A DNA stretch of 32,367 nucleotides from Candidatus Saccharicenans sp. (GCA_030018265.1 JASEFX010000024.1:1-32367); one strand, 5' to 3'; counted from the first letter of the stretch, positions 1-8,215 are shown. Translations and numbers: made by a program. Notes: a model not told the origin generated them from the letters alone.

Positions 1-1
1 C

Positions 2-550
2 CACAGTCTGGTGTTCCTCACGGTCGGCACCGGTCTCGGCTCCGGGATAATCCTCAAAGGAGAATTATGGGAGGGGAAAGGCGGTTTTGCCGGCGAGCTC
101 GGACATATCACCGTTAACCCGGAAGGACTTAAATGCGGCTGTGGCAACGTCGGCTGTCTGGAAACGGAAGTTTCGGCGCCGGCTCTTGTGCGTAATTACC
201 TCAATTTTTCCGGAAAAGATGAGAATCTGACCGCGAAGGACATTTATCACAGAGCGCGAGCCGGTGATGAAGCTGCCCGGAAAAGTTTTGAAAGATGCGG
301 CTACTTTCTGGGAATTGCCCTGGGAACGGTCATAAACTTCCTTAACCCGGAGAAAATCATCATCGGCGGCGGCGTGATGAAAGCCGGGCGTCTGCTCCTG
401 AATCCAGCCATAGCTGAAGCCAGAAGAAGGTCGATAGGGCCCTCCTTTGCTCTCTGCCAGATTCAAAAAGCCCGGCTCGGCAACGATGCCGGGCTGATGG
501 GAGCGGCTGCCTGGGCCCGGCATCAGCTGGAATCGGGAAAAGCGGGCTGA
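2..550 (+). CDS. ROK family sugar kinase or repressor, C-terminal part (5' partial)
   Basis: The reading frame is already open at the left edge, so the gene starts outside the window. About 182 residues of the C-terminal half remain. They show a nucleotide-binding loop (GTGLGSG), the motif GELGH and the ROK zinc signature CGCGNVGCLE, followed by a second glycine-rich stretch (IIIGGGV) typical of the ASKHA fold. ROK proteins are cytoplasmic sugar kinases (glucose, fructose, N-acetyl sugars) or, with an N-terminal HTH, transcriptional repressors. The N-terminus, with the catalytic Asp or any HTH, is not visible, so kinase and repressor cannot be separated here. The intact zinc site and glycine loops favour a functional kinase domain. 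It ends 160 bases before the next gene, which appears to have its own promoter. Confidence 0.88.
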   Translation, partial: HSLVFLTVGTGLGSGIILKGELWEGKGGFAGELGHITVNPEGLKCGCGNVGCLETEVSAPALVRNYLNFSGKDENLTAKDIYHRARAGDEAARKSFERCGYFLGIALGTVINFLNPEKIIIGGGVMKAGRLLLNPAIAEARRRSIGPSFALCQIQKARLGNDAGLMGAAAWARHQLESGKAG

Positions 551-590
551 AATCGGGTAACTTTTCTCATCTTCCAAAAGTTTTAATAAT

Positions 591-621
591 TTGATACAAA
601 TAAGGCTAAAAAAGATATAAT
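591..621 (+). promoter_or_regulatory. Candidate sigma-70 promoter for the TonB-receptor-like gene
   Basis: A perfect -10 box TATAAT lies at 616-621. A TTGATA box at 591-596 gives a 19-base spacer; the overlapping GATACA at 593-598 gives 17. The transcript would begin near 628 and carry a leader of about 80 bases up to the strong Shine-Dalgarno AAAGGAGG at 699-706. The -10 is convincing and the -35 is weak. Confidence 0.45.
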
Positions 622-710
622 GTTATTCTTATTTTCGGGTCAGAAGACCTCGAATTTACCTGAAAAAAAAGTTCAGCTGATTTCAGCCCCAGGTTGTAAA
701 GGAGGACCAG

Positions 711-3700
711 GTGGGCAGAAAAAGATTTAACCACAGAATTACCTCATTTCTGATCATTCTATGTCTGCTGCTAATAGCATCCCTGAGGCCTGTTAGTCTT
801 AAGGCCACGGTTAAGCTGGAAGGTTCGATAAAAGGCAGAATAACCGACAGCGAAGGCCATCCGATAAAGGGCGCTTATGTTTACCTTTCCTCGCCAGCGA
901 TGGTAGGTATACGTTATTATCTAACCGGAAAGAACGGCTATTACCATTTTCCGGACCTGCCCGCAGGCACCTACCGCCTGGCGGTGGAGACGCCGGGGTT
1001 TCATACAGCCATCATCAGCGGAATCCGGGTAGAAACAGGCAAAACTCTCGATCTGCCGATAAAACTGGAGAAAGCTGAAGAAACAGAAGAAGAAAGAGTT
1101 CTCCTCCATCCGCTTCCGGCCCTCGACAGAGAAAATCCTGGAATATCCTACGTTATTGATAGAGAGATTCTCGAGAGAATTCCCAGAACGAAAGACCTGG
1201 AGGGCCTGCTGCAGCTGATTCCAGGAGCCAGCCCTGAAAATCCGCCCCGCAACCTGAACATCTCAGTAAACGGAACACCGGTAGCTTCCACGACGATACT
1301 TCTGCACGGAAATGAGATCAACCATCCGATGAACAGAATTCCGGCCAGCCACCTGAATCCCGACTGGATCGAAGAAGTGGAAATAGTGGCGGCCGGCAAC
1401 CCACCGGCAAATTTTGCCGCCAGCGGCGGTTACCTCAAACTTATTCCGGGGATCGGACAGAATAAATTCGCCGGACAGCTGCAGTTTATCGGCGCCGACG
1501 GCAAGCTCGGCGAGAATCTCTGGAGTCAGGAAGAGCTGAACGAGATGAACAACCCTCCGGTGGTCAAAGACACCTACCACCTGGATGTCGCCCTTAACCT
1601 TGAAGGCTCGGTCCTGCCTGACCGCGTCTGGTACTTTACCAGCATCAGGTACAACCAGAGGTTAAAGCCAACTCCTTTCTCACCCTGGAGAGACCCGAAT
1701 AACATTCCCTATCCGATGTACAACTGGAAGGCTAAGGATTTCACGTCTCTGTTCCGGTTAACTTCCCAGGTGACAGCTGAAATCAATGCCTCGGTAATTC
1801 TGAGCTTCAACAAAAACAATCAGACCGTCGACCCTGATTTTATTTCTCCTTTCAATCCCCGGGTGGCCACCCTGAGCATTCCCGGTCACAGTTTCTTCCT
1901 GTTCAGCGGAAGTGGAAGTTATCAGCTTGAGAAGAACACCCGGATCAACATGTTTCTTTTTTATAATCGTGAGAGACTTCCCCGGCGCCTTGATGAAAAA
2001 GCAGTCGATCATCCCCGCTACCTTGATCTGATCAGCGGATATGCCTGGGGCAGCGGACCTTTTAATCGCGACCAGCTAGGAGAGGTGGTCAGAATAGGTG
2101 TTTCTGGCACCAGATTTCAGAGTTTGCCAGGCGGAGTTCATGAGCTGGTGGCAGGAGCAGAATACCAGAGCAACAGGGCTGAAGATTCCGTCTGGAAAAC
2201 TGATAATCTTATACATTATTACCTCAACGGAAATCCTTATTATTTCGGAACCGGGATCTCTCCCGAAACTGGCAATCTGGTGGGCAAGGGCCTGGTTGGA
2301 TTTTACCTCGCCTCTGCCGCCAGAGACGGACTGCTGGTGAGAGGAAGTCTTCATCGATTGTCCTTTTACTTAAACGACACCTTCAACCTGGGGAAAAGAC
2401 TCAATTTCTCGCTCGGATTCAGGTTCGAAAGAATCCAGGCTGGACTGGCCGCGGTGTACAAGGGTATCAGCGGAAACAGTATTGCTTTCTATGCAGCCGA
2501 GGCCGTCATCGTGCCTGTTTACGGAATTAATCCTTACAGCGCGATCACCTATCCCTCCTGGGATAATATGATCATCTGGCATCATCTGTCGCCCCGACTC
2601 GGTCTGGTGCTGGACATCTTCGGTCGAGGGAAGACCCTGCTCAAAGGAACCTTCGGTCGTTACCAGGACGAACTCTCTATCGGATATCTGATGGCCTTTT
2701 CCCCGGCCCTGATCAACGGAGCGCACAACTTCTACTGGTATGACGAAAATCAGAACGGAAAGGCGGATGTCGACGACACCTACAGGCCGGTTGAGGAAGA
2801 TTACCGTGTTCATCTGAATGATTATTTCAGGAAAAGAATAGCCCCGAAGCTTAAGGCTCCGGTTACCGGCGAATGGACAGCCACTCTGGAGCAGCAATTA
2901 AGCGACATCTTCACCCTCAGCTTTTCTTATATTTCAAGATCAAGAACAAGAATTATCGAAGATGTTCTCTATGATCCCGACAGCGACCGCGAATGGTACC
3001 GGACAGATCAGGTGCCAGGACTCTGGATCCCATTCGAGACAGTGGTCCCGGGCGGAAGCGGTTATGGAAATGTTCCGGTAACCGTTTACTATCCATCAGC
3101 GGAATCCCCGGCTTTCTTCACGCGGCTCTCCAACGTCAGCCAGCTGAAACAAAAATACTCCGGTTTTCAGCTGGTTCTCAAAAAAAAGATGGACGCAAGA
3201 TGGCAGTTTATGGCTTCTGCCACTTACAGCCGGGCGAGGGGCAATGCCGGACTCGGTGCGGGAGCGGTCCTGAGCCAGCTGGCAAATTCTCCCAACTCGC
3301 TGGTTAACCTGACCGAGAACAGCTGTCTTGACCTGGATCGTCCCTGGATTATTAAGGCAATGGGCACATATCATCTGCCGCGGGATTTTTATCTCAGCGC
3401 CTTCTTCCAGTACCTGAGCGGCAGACCCTGGGCAAGAACCGTAACAGTTGTTCCGCCTGCAAGCTGGCTGGAGAGCCACCAGGCGCTCAACATTCCGGCC
3501 ACGGTTTACCTGGAAGAGCCGGGCTCGAGAAGATGGCCTGCTTTCCACAGCCTGGACCTCAGGCTCGAGAGAAATTTCAAGCTCGGAGACACCACCAGAC
3601 TCAACGTCTCCATCGATGTCCTGAATGTGCTCGGCAAAAAATACGCCCTGCGCGATTTGAATGACAACGGTTACTGGTACCCGGAAGCTGAAGGAAGTTC

Positions 3701-3794
3701 AAACGGCCTCAGGATTTTCAACCCTTCATACCAGAAGATCCTGGCTCTTTTCGGCACAAGAACCGGTCAATTGACCCTTACTCTGAAATTCTGA
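711..3794 (+). CDS. TonB-dependent receptor-like (Oar-type) outer-membrane protein with carboxypeptidase-regulatory-like N-terminal domain
   Basis: This 1027-residue protein starts at GTG 711, nine bases after an AAAGGAGG ribosome site. An N-terminal signal peptide (hydrophobic residues about 11-27) is followed by a carboxypeptidase-regulatory/CNA-B-like beta domain (about 37-115, with GRITDSEGHPIKGAYV and a YRLAVETPGF strand). A plug-like region follows (about 140-255, with LLQLIPGAS and a GNPPANFAASGG turn). The rest is long, rich in alternating aromatic strands and ends in Phe, as outer-membrane barrels do. In Acidobacteria and Bacteroidetes such proteins import oligosaccharides, peptides or metal chelates, or act in adhesion like Oar. 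No TonB/ExbBD genes, SusD partner or catabolic cluster are nearby, apart from the ROK gene upstream, so the substrate is unknown. The plug appears divergent, and TonB coupling is inferred from the architecture rather than a clear TonB box. Confidence 0.85.
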   Translation: MGRKRFNHRITSFLIILCLLLIASLRPVSLKATVKLEGSIKGRITDSEGHPIKGAYVYLSSPAMVGIRYYLTGKNGYYHFPDLPAGTYRLAVETPGFHTAIISGIRVETGKTLDLPIKLEKAEETEEERVLLHPLPALDRENPGISYVIDREILERIPRTKDLEGLLQLIPGASPENPPRNLNISVNGTPVASTTILLHGNEINHPMNRIPASHLNPDWIEEVEIVAAGNPPANFAASGGYLKLIPGIGQNKFAGQLQFIGADGKLGENLWSQEELNEMNNPPVVKDTYHLDVALNLEGSVLPDRVWYFTSIRYNQRLKPTPFSPWRDPNNIPYPMYNWKAKDFTSLFRLTSQVTAEINASVILSFNKNNQTVDPDFISPFNPRVATLSIPGHSFFLFSGSGSYQLEKNTRINMFLFYNRERLPRRLDEKAVDHPRYLDLISGYAWGSGPFNRDQLGEVVRIGVSGTRFQSLPGGVHELVAGAEYQSNRAEDSVWKTDNLIHYYLNGNPYYFGTGISPETGNLVGKGLVGFYLASAARDGLLVRGSLHRLSFYLNDTFNLGKRLNFSLGFRFERIQAGLAAVYKGISGNSIAFYAAEAVIVPVYGINPYSAITYPSWDNMIIWHHLSPRLGLVLDIFGRGKTLLKGTFGRYQDELSIGYLMAFSPALINGAHNFYWYDENQNGKADVDDTYRPVEEDYRVHLNDYFRKRIAPKLKAPVTGEWTATLEQQLSDIFTLSFSYISRSRTRIIEDVLYDPDSDREWYRTDQVPGLWIPFETVVPGGSGYGNVPVTVYYPSAESPAFFTRLSNVSQLKQKYSGFQLVLKKKMDARWQFMASATYSRARGNAGLGAGAVLSQLANSPNSLVNLTENSCLDLDRPWIIKAMGTYHLPRDFYLSAFFQYLSGRPWARTVTVVPPASWLESHQALNIPATVYLEEPGSRRWPAFHSLDLRLERNFKLGDTTRLNVSIDVLNVLGKKYALRDLNDNGYWYPEAEGSSNGLRIFNPSYQKILALFGTRTGQLTLTLKF

Positions 3795-3867
3795 TTTGCG
3801 ATTTGCGGCTCAGCTCAGCTATTTTTCAGGCGCTTTTTCATCTGAACAGAACGAAGGGATGATTGTG

Positions 3868-4815
3868 TCACAACTTTATTTCCCTGACTTTCTTGAGCTC
3901 CTTCCCGCCGACTCTCTGCTTCACGGTTGAATAAAGAAAATATTTGCCCGCCGGAGGCAGCGCGAAACGGCTGTCAGGAAGGTTGATTTCGATGTTCCTG
4001 GTGTATTTCATGTCTCTGTTCTTTTTCAGCTCATCCTCATCCTTGAAAGCCAGTTCAAAAGTCTCACCGCCGCTCCAGATTTCCCTTCCGGTACTGTCCT
4101 TTATTTCGATGGTCAAATCCAGCTGGGTTTCCAGACTGGCATCATCTCTGGTTTCAAACCAGATGTCCTCATACTTCATGCTGAATTGAAGGAGAATGCT
4201 CAGGCTGTCTTTTGCTCTCTGAACCCTAATCGGTTTCAGGTCGTAATCAAAAAAGCTTTTTTCCTGAATGTTTGAGCGCTGAAAATATCCCTGAGCCAGG
4301 TTGAGGTCCTGAAGATGTTCGAGATTGATGGCCGCAAGAATGTAATTTCCCGAGCAGTGTTCGTCGATAAAAATTACCGGGAAATTCCCGTAGTACCAGA
4401 CCTCGCGGCAGCGGCCAGCGGCTTCCATCGGAAAAGTATGGCGTTCGGTGGGCGGGCCGAACAGGATGTAAATTCTTCCCCGGTCGGTGAGCCAGCCCGG
4501 ACGGCCCTCCCCGAGAAACATCTGGTTGGCCTGTTTTTTTCTTCGGTAATATTCTTCCTTAAATTCGTTAACCTCAGTTTCTGGCTCTGGATCCCTCCGT
4601 GCCCAGAACTCTTCCTTAAACTTATCCCGTTCCGGTTCCGGCAATTCGAGAAAGATTTTACGCTCTTCCGGAGTGATTATGTAGCGAACCTCCGATAGCC
4701 AGTCCTGGTCAGCAGGTTTGAGCTTGCTCTCGAGTCTGGCCATCTGGCAGGAAGAAGAAATCATGACGGTGACCGCAGACAGCATAATTATCCACAAGAA
4801 AAATTTAGGGCGCAT
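3868..4815 (-). CDS. GWxTD domain-containing exported protein
   Basis: This 315-residue protein has an N-terminal hydrophobic segment (residues 5-20) ending in SSSC at Cys23. It may be a signal peptide or a weak lipobox. The family signature GWLTD is at residues 107-111, followed by RGRIYILFGPP (113-122), both characteristic of the GWxTD domain. Before it lies a charged helical region containing FKEEFWARRD, also typical of the family. The C-terminal half looks like beta-rich sandwich sequence. GWxTD proteins are common in Acidobacteria and Bacteroidetes; their biochemical function is not established. The start is supported by AAGGAG nine bases upstream. It lies 57 bases downstream of the radical SAM gene on the same strand and may be co-transcribed with it. 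Confidence 0.85.
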   Translation of the reverse strand: MRPKFFLWIIMLSAVTVMISSSCQMARLESKLKPADQDWLSEVRYIITPEERKIFLELPEPERDKFKEEFWARRDPEPETEVNEFKEEYYRRKKQANQMFLGEGRPGWLTDRGRIYILFGPPTERHTFPMEAAGRCREVWYYGNFPVIFIDEHCSGNYILAAINLEHLQDLNLAQGYFQRSNIQEKSFFDYDLKPIRVQRAKDSLSILLQFSMKYEDIWFETRDDASLETQLDLTIEIKDSTGREIWSGGETFELAFKDEDELKKNRDMKYTRNIEINLPDSRFALPPAGKYFLYSTVKQRVGGKELKKVREIKL

Positions 4816-4872
4816 CTAATTTTGCTCCTTTTTATATAAGTTAGGCCTGGCAAACAAAAAAATCAACTAAAA

Positions 4873-6231
4873 TCAACCCTGCCGGCATTCGATTTTGATC
4901 TTCTCCAGGTCTTCGGGAGTAATCTGGCCCCAGGAATAAGCAAAAACCAGTTTGTTGTGAAGGAGAGGATCAGCATCAGGTCGAAGTTTTCCCGAGTCCA
5001 CCAGCTTCTTCCAGTCCCGCGTCCCCGGAACCGGCGAAAAATAAGCCAGGCGCGGGCGAGCACCGAGTTTTTTTACCAGCCTGATGCTTTCGATAACCTG
5101 CGCGGCCGTCTGCAGCGGATGGCCGACGAGAATGTAAACCGAAATTTCCTGCCTTCTGTACCCGGCCTCCTCCAGAAGATTAAGTGCTTTTTCCAGATCA
5201 GCCGGGTCGACCTTCGGACCGGTCTTCTCCAGCCATTCAGGGTCCGCTGTCTCCAGGCTGAGAAAGATGGAAACAAAGCCAGCCTTTTTCATCAGAAACG
5301 CTGTTTCCCGGTCTATCGACCCGGGCGAAATTCCGTTCGGTGCATGAAAATTGAAATCCAGGCCGAGCGAAATGATTCTTTCCAGTATCTTCTTCAAGTG
5401 ATTTTCTTTGTTGATGAGCAGAGCGTCGTCATAAAAAGCTATATGCCGGACCCCGAGCTTTTTTAACTGCAGGATTTCTTCCACCACTTTTTCAGGTTCT
5501 CTCTGCTCGAAACGCGGATTAAGCAGCCTGCTGGCACAATAGCTGCAGTCAAAAGGACAGCCGCGCGAAGTAAGAAAACAGACCACTCGTCTGTCCTGAT
5601 AGAGGTCGTAAGCGGGGGAGGGAAGCGAATCCAGTGAAGGGAAGCACCATCCGCGAGCTTCAGGGTAAATGATTCCGGAGCCGCAGATTTGTTCGAGCGC
5701 TGGCAGGATTTGATTCTCGCCACGACCTGAGATCACCATATCGGCCCCTGATTTCTCCCGGGCATGCTCCGGACATAGAGTCGGATAAATTCCGCCAAGT
5801 ATAACCGGCACCCGGCCGAAAACTTTTTTAACCAGCTCACAGACCATCTGCACCCCGGGATACCAGTAGGTCATGGTGCAGGTCACCAGCACCGCCTCGG
5901 GAACAGGTAGGATTTTCAGACGCTCTTCAGCCAGGGCGACGGGCCAGCCGTAGCGGGAAAATTTCCGCGGAATGTGGCTCAAAACCTGCGGTTTTAAAAC
6001 TTCTTCCTTATAAAACGAGGTGCGACCATCAAACCTGACTTTTGGCTGAAAATCGAACCGGGCTGGAAGCTGACTGCAGTCCAGGAGGTCTAGAAAGCAT
6101 ACCTGAAACCGCGTAAATTTTCTTATTATCGAAGCCAGATAAAGCAGCCCGAGCGGCCTGAGCCAGAAATCGCAGGCGGTGAAGTCGCAAATCCAGGGGT
6201 TGATCAGGAGCAGCTGTTTTTTGCGGGGCAT
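4873..6231 (-). CDS. Radical SAM protein with B12-binding-like N-terminal domain
   Basis: The 452-residue product has a Rossmann-like N-terminal region (about 1-190), as in B12-binding-domain radical SAM enzymes, including VPVILGGIYPTLCPEHA. A radical SAM core follows with CPFDCSYC (Cys225, Cys229, Cys232), which would bind the 4Fe-4S cluster. No DxHxxG cobalamin motif is visible, so cobalamin may be absent or bound base-on. The open frame continues upstream to a GTG at 6273, but that lies inside the tRNA-Leu gene, so the ATG at 6231 (MPRKKQ) is the realistic start. It follows the encoded CCA end of the tRNA by only 14 bases and has no Shine-Dalgarno. The substrate is unknown. Members of this class act on lipids, hopanoids, cell-wall or tRNA substrates. 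Confidence 0.85.
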   Translation of the reverse strand: MPRKKQLLLINPWICDFTACDFWLRPLGLLYLASIIRKFTRFQVCFLDLLDCSQLPARFDFQPKVRFDGRTSFYKEEVLKPQVLSHIPRKFSRYGWPVALAEERLKILPVPEAVLVTCTMTYWYPGVQMVCELVKKVFGRVPVILGGIYPTLCPEHAREKSGADMVISGRGENQILPALEQICGSGIIYPEARGWCFPSLDSLPSPAYDLYQDRRVVCFLTSRGCPFDCSYCASRLLNPRFEQREPEKVVEEILQLKKLGVRHIAFYDDALLINKENHLKKILERIISLGLDFNFHAPNGISPGSIDRETAFLMKKAGFVSIFLSLETADPEWLEKTGPKVDPADLEKALNLLEEAGYRRQEISVYILVGHPLQTAAQVIESIRLVKKLGARPRLAYFSPVPGTRDWKKLVDSGKLRPDADPLLHNKLVFAYSWGQITPEDLEKIKIECRQG

Positions 6232-6245
6232 AAAATAAAAATGGG

Positions 6246-6332
6246 TGGTGCGGAAGGTGGGACTCGAACCCACACGGCCTTTCGGCCATAAACTCCTGAG
6301 GCTTACGCGTCTACCAATTCCGCCACTTCCGC
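6246..6332 (-). tRNA. tRNA-Leu (anticodon CAG)
   Basis: Read on the minus strand, the gene begins GCGGAAG and ends CTTCCGC-A-CCA, a perfect seven-base acceptor stem with the CCA encoded. A D-arm with GGTAGA, an anticodon stem around the loop CTCAGGA (anticodon CAG), a long variable arm (TGGCCGAAAGGCC hairpin) and a T-arm with GTTCGAGTCC are all present. The long variable arm and A discriminator are the class II features expected of tRNA-Leu. It reads CUG codons. The radical SAM gene starts 14 bases downstream. Confidence 0.97.
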
Positions 6333-6356
6333 AACCAGCCTCATAAACGCAAAATA

Positions 6357-6385
6357 ATTATATATTTTTAGATTTCCGCTGTAAA
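6357..6385 (-). promoter_or_regulatory. Promoter of tRNA-Leu
   Basis: On the minus strand TTTACA (6380-6385) and a perfect TATAAT (6357-6362) are separated by exactly 17 bases. This places the start of transcription about 18 bases before the mature tRNA 5' end. The -35 box sits one base from the start codon of the divergent RDD gene at 6387. Confidence 0.65.
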
Positions 6386-6386
6386 G

Positions 6387-6920
6387 ATGCCTGCGGAATA
6401 TCTTAACCTTCTCAGGGGAAAAATTCCGGAAGAAGAATACCGGAAAACCTCTTCAATGAAGGCCGGTGAAATCATGAAAGAATACCGTCATTTCCTGGCT
6501 GCCTCCCTCGCCGAACAGGCTGGCCAGAAAGCCGCCAGCAGAACAGAAGCCAGGTCGGGAGATCGAACTTACAAAATAATAAAAGAATACATAATTACTC
6601 TCCTCTATTTTGTGCTCTTTTCCCGCCTTAAAAGCCAGACGCCAGGGAAAAAGCTGCTCGGGCTGAAGGTCATCGACCTCGAAGGCAAACCGAGACTTGG
6701 CTGGTACCAGTGCTTTGAACGGGCTCACAGCTACATCTGTTCTGGCTTTTTCGCCTCTCCGGATTTCTGGCAGGTTCTCTGGGACAGACAGGGTCTGACC
6801 ATGCATGACCGGATTTCAAGCACAACCGTCATCCGGCTCCCGTCGACACCCCGGGTCCGGAAGATAAAAAAATCAAAAGAAAAATCCAGGGGAAAGGAGA
6901 AGACCGGCGAAAATCGGTAA
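6387..6920 (+). CDS. RDD-family-like membrane protein, atypical and short
   Basis: The 177-residue product carries the central and C-terminal signatures of the RDD family: a hydrophobic segment (about 63-80), TPGKKLLGLKVID (85-97) and a closing WDRQGLTMHDRISSTTV block (132-148). Standard RDD proteins begin with a membrane helix containing the R and D residues. Here that segment is replaced by about 60 polar, charged residues, and only one or two membrane helices are likely. The tail (152-177) is highly basic. RDD proteins have been linked to Na+/H+ exchange or osmotic tolerance in a few species, but the function here is not known. The ATG at 6387 follows an in-frame TAG at 6369. It lacks a good ribosome site, so later Met24 or Met30 starts are possible. 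Confidence 0.65.
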   Translation: MPAEYLNLLRGKIPEEEYRKTSSMKAGEIMKEYRHFLAASLAEQAGQKAASRTEARSGDRTYKIIKEYIITLLYFVLFSRLKSQTPGKKLLGLKVIDLEGKPRLGWYQCFERAHSYICSGFFASPDFWQVLWDRQGLTMHDRISSTTVIRLPSTPRVRKIKKSKEKSRGKEKTGENR

Positions 6921-6931
6921 ACATATTTCTC

Positions 6932-6960
6932 TTGACAAAGAGGGCTACCGATATTAATTT
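6932..6960 (+). promoter_or_regulatory. Candidate promoter for the baeRF-like gene
   Basis: A consensus TTGACA stands at 6932-6937, followed by an AT-rich block (ATATTAATTTTTTATAA). The best -10 at correct spacing is TAATTT (6955-6960, 17-base spacer). The -35 is convincing and the -10 is ambiguous. The following leader ends in the strong AAGGAGGT ribosome site at 7052-7059. Confidence 0.38.
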
Positions 6961-7063
6961 TTTATAAGTGGCTTTAACAAGGGCCGGAACCCAAAAAATA
7001 TTCTTCAAAATCCTGCCTTTTAGATTTATAAAGAGTCCTTTTAAATTTTAAGAAGGAGGTCCC

Positions 7064-8215
7064 ATGAAATTTACCAACTCTTCTCAAGCAGAAGCGTTGG
7101 CCCAGATTAAAACTCATCCCCTGCAGGCCACCAGTTTTTATCTCAACACCGATAAAAGCGAACAGAATCTTAAAGCCATCAATGCCGCCTGGAAGGGAAT
7201 TGTTAACCAGGCCCGGATCGGCCTGGAAAAAAGAGAACTTACAAAAGAAGCGAAAAAGTCGCTTCTCGAAGACCTGGAAAAAATTTCTCAATTCTGCACT
7301 AACCGCCTGAACGGTTTTAAATCCCCCGGCCTGGCCATTTTTAGCTGTTCCGCCATCAATTTCTGGCAGGAGTTTGAACTGCCTCATGGGCCGAGAAACA
7401 GGCTGGTCCAGGATTTCGATTTTTACACCAGACCGCTTTATGCCATCCTGGAAAAATTCAAGAAGATATGCGCCTTCCTGGTAAACCGCAGGGAAGCCGT
7501 CTGGTATGAAATATACATGGGAGAGATAAAACTGCTCGACAGCCTGAGAAGCGAGGTGCCGAAAAAAGTAAAAAAAGGCGGCTTTGAGGGCTATGAGTCA
7601 AAAAGGATAGAACGCCACATCGAAAACCTGCTGCTGGAACATTTCAAGAAGGCTGCCCGCAGGACTTTTGAGATTCTGAAAACAAACAATTTTGACTGGC
7701 TGTTCATCGGCTGCGATGACCAGTTTTACCCTGATGTTGAACCTCTATTCCATACATACGTAAAGAATAAGATCAAAGGCCGCCTGAAAGCCAGGCCAGG
7801 CACAGAAACCTCCCGCGTCCTCGAAGAATGCCTGGCACTGGAAGAAAAACTCAAAAAAGAAGAGGAACAGGAGCTGGTGAAAAAATTAGTCTCCGAGCTC
7901 GAGCGCGGCGGAAGGGCTGTTTCCGGGTTGCCCGAGACCCTCAGAAAACTGAATGCCCACGAAGTCCAGCATCTGGTCATCACCCACAATTTCTCCAAAC
8001 CAGGAAGAGTCTGCCCTGAATGCCACTCTCTCTTTCTCACCGAGGAAATCTGCACCGCCTGTCAGGTAAAAACGGAAGAAGTTGCTGATATCGTGGACGA
8101 AATGATCGAAGTGGCTCTGAACAGGTCTCTGCCGCTCACCCAGGTAAGTCCGCCTTCAAAGCTCGACCACTATGGACATATAGGAGCTTTTCTGAAATAC
8201 CGATCAGCTCGATAG
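7064..8215 (+). CDS. eRF1/Vms1-like bacterial release-factor homologue (baeRF, family 10-like) with C-terminal zinc ribbon
   Basis: The 383-residue protein resembles the bacterial archaeo-eukaryotic release factor (baeRF) families, probably family 10. Recognisable parts are the N-terminal FYLNTD strand (25-30), GLAIFSC (89-95), LP..NRLVQDFDFYTRPL (106-125) and a middle domain with AFLVNRREAVWYEIYMGEI (137-155). A GG-loop follows at 172-173 (KKGGFEGYESKRIERH), then a helical C-terminal domain. A treble-clef or ribbon-type zinc site closes it with Cys317, Cys320, Cys330 and Cys333. The families are related to eRF1, Pelota and Vms1 and are thought to act on ribosome-bound peptidyl-tRNA. Direct biochemical evidence for bacterial members is limited. 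The glutamine of the GGQ-type loop is not seen. The start is supported by AAGGAGGT five bases upstream. It appears to be monocistronic. Confidence 0.78.
   Translation: MKFTNSSQAEALAQIKTHPLQATSFYLNTDKSEQNLKAINAAWKGIVNQARIGLEKRELTKEAKKSLLEDLEKISQFCTNRLNGFKSPGLAIFSCSAINFWQEFELPHGPRNRLVQDFDFYTRPLYAILEKFKKICAFLVNRREAVWYEIYMGEIKLLDSLRSEVPKKVKKGGFEGYESKRIERHIENLLLEHFKKAARRTFEILKTNNFDWLFIGCDDQFYPDVEPLFHTYVKNKIKGRLKARPGTETSRVLEECLALEEKLKKEEEQELVKKLVSELERGGRAVSGLPETLRKLNAHEVQHLVITHNFSKPGRVCPECHSLFLTEEICTACQVKTEEVADIVDEMIEVALNRSLPLTQVSPPSKLDHYGHIGAFLKYRSAR

Noticed and set aside
536-585. Possible terminator hairpins after the ROK gene (GAAAAG/CTTTTC, ACTTTT/AAAAGT)
   Set aside because: Stems are only six or seven mostly A-T pairs with long loops, and the T-tract is short, so they are too weak to call.
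3860-3875. TTGTG-N-CACAA inverted repeat at the end of the GWxTD gene
   Set aside because: Five-base arms overlapping a coding end are expected by chance, and the site is not near a promoter.
6232-6273. Longer radical SAM start at GTG 6273 or an overlapping frame starting in the tRNA
   Set aside because: The extension is translated from the T-arm and acceptor of the tRNA-Leu, which is a strong structural RNA; the ATG at 6231 is in the expected place.
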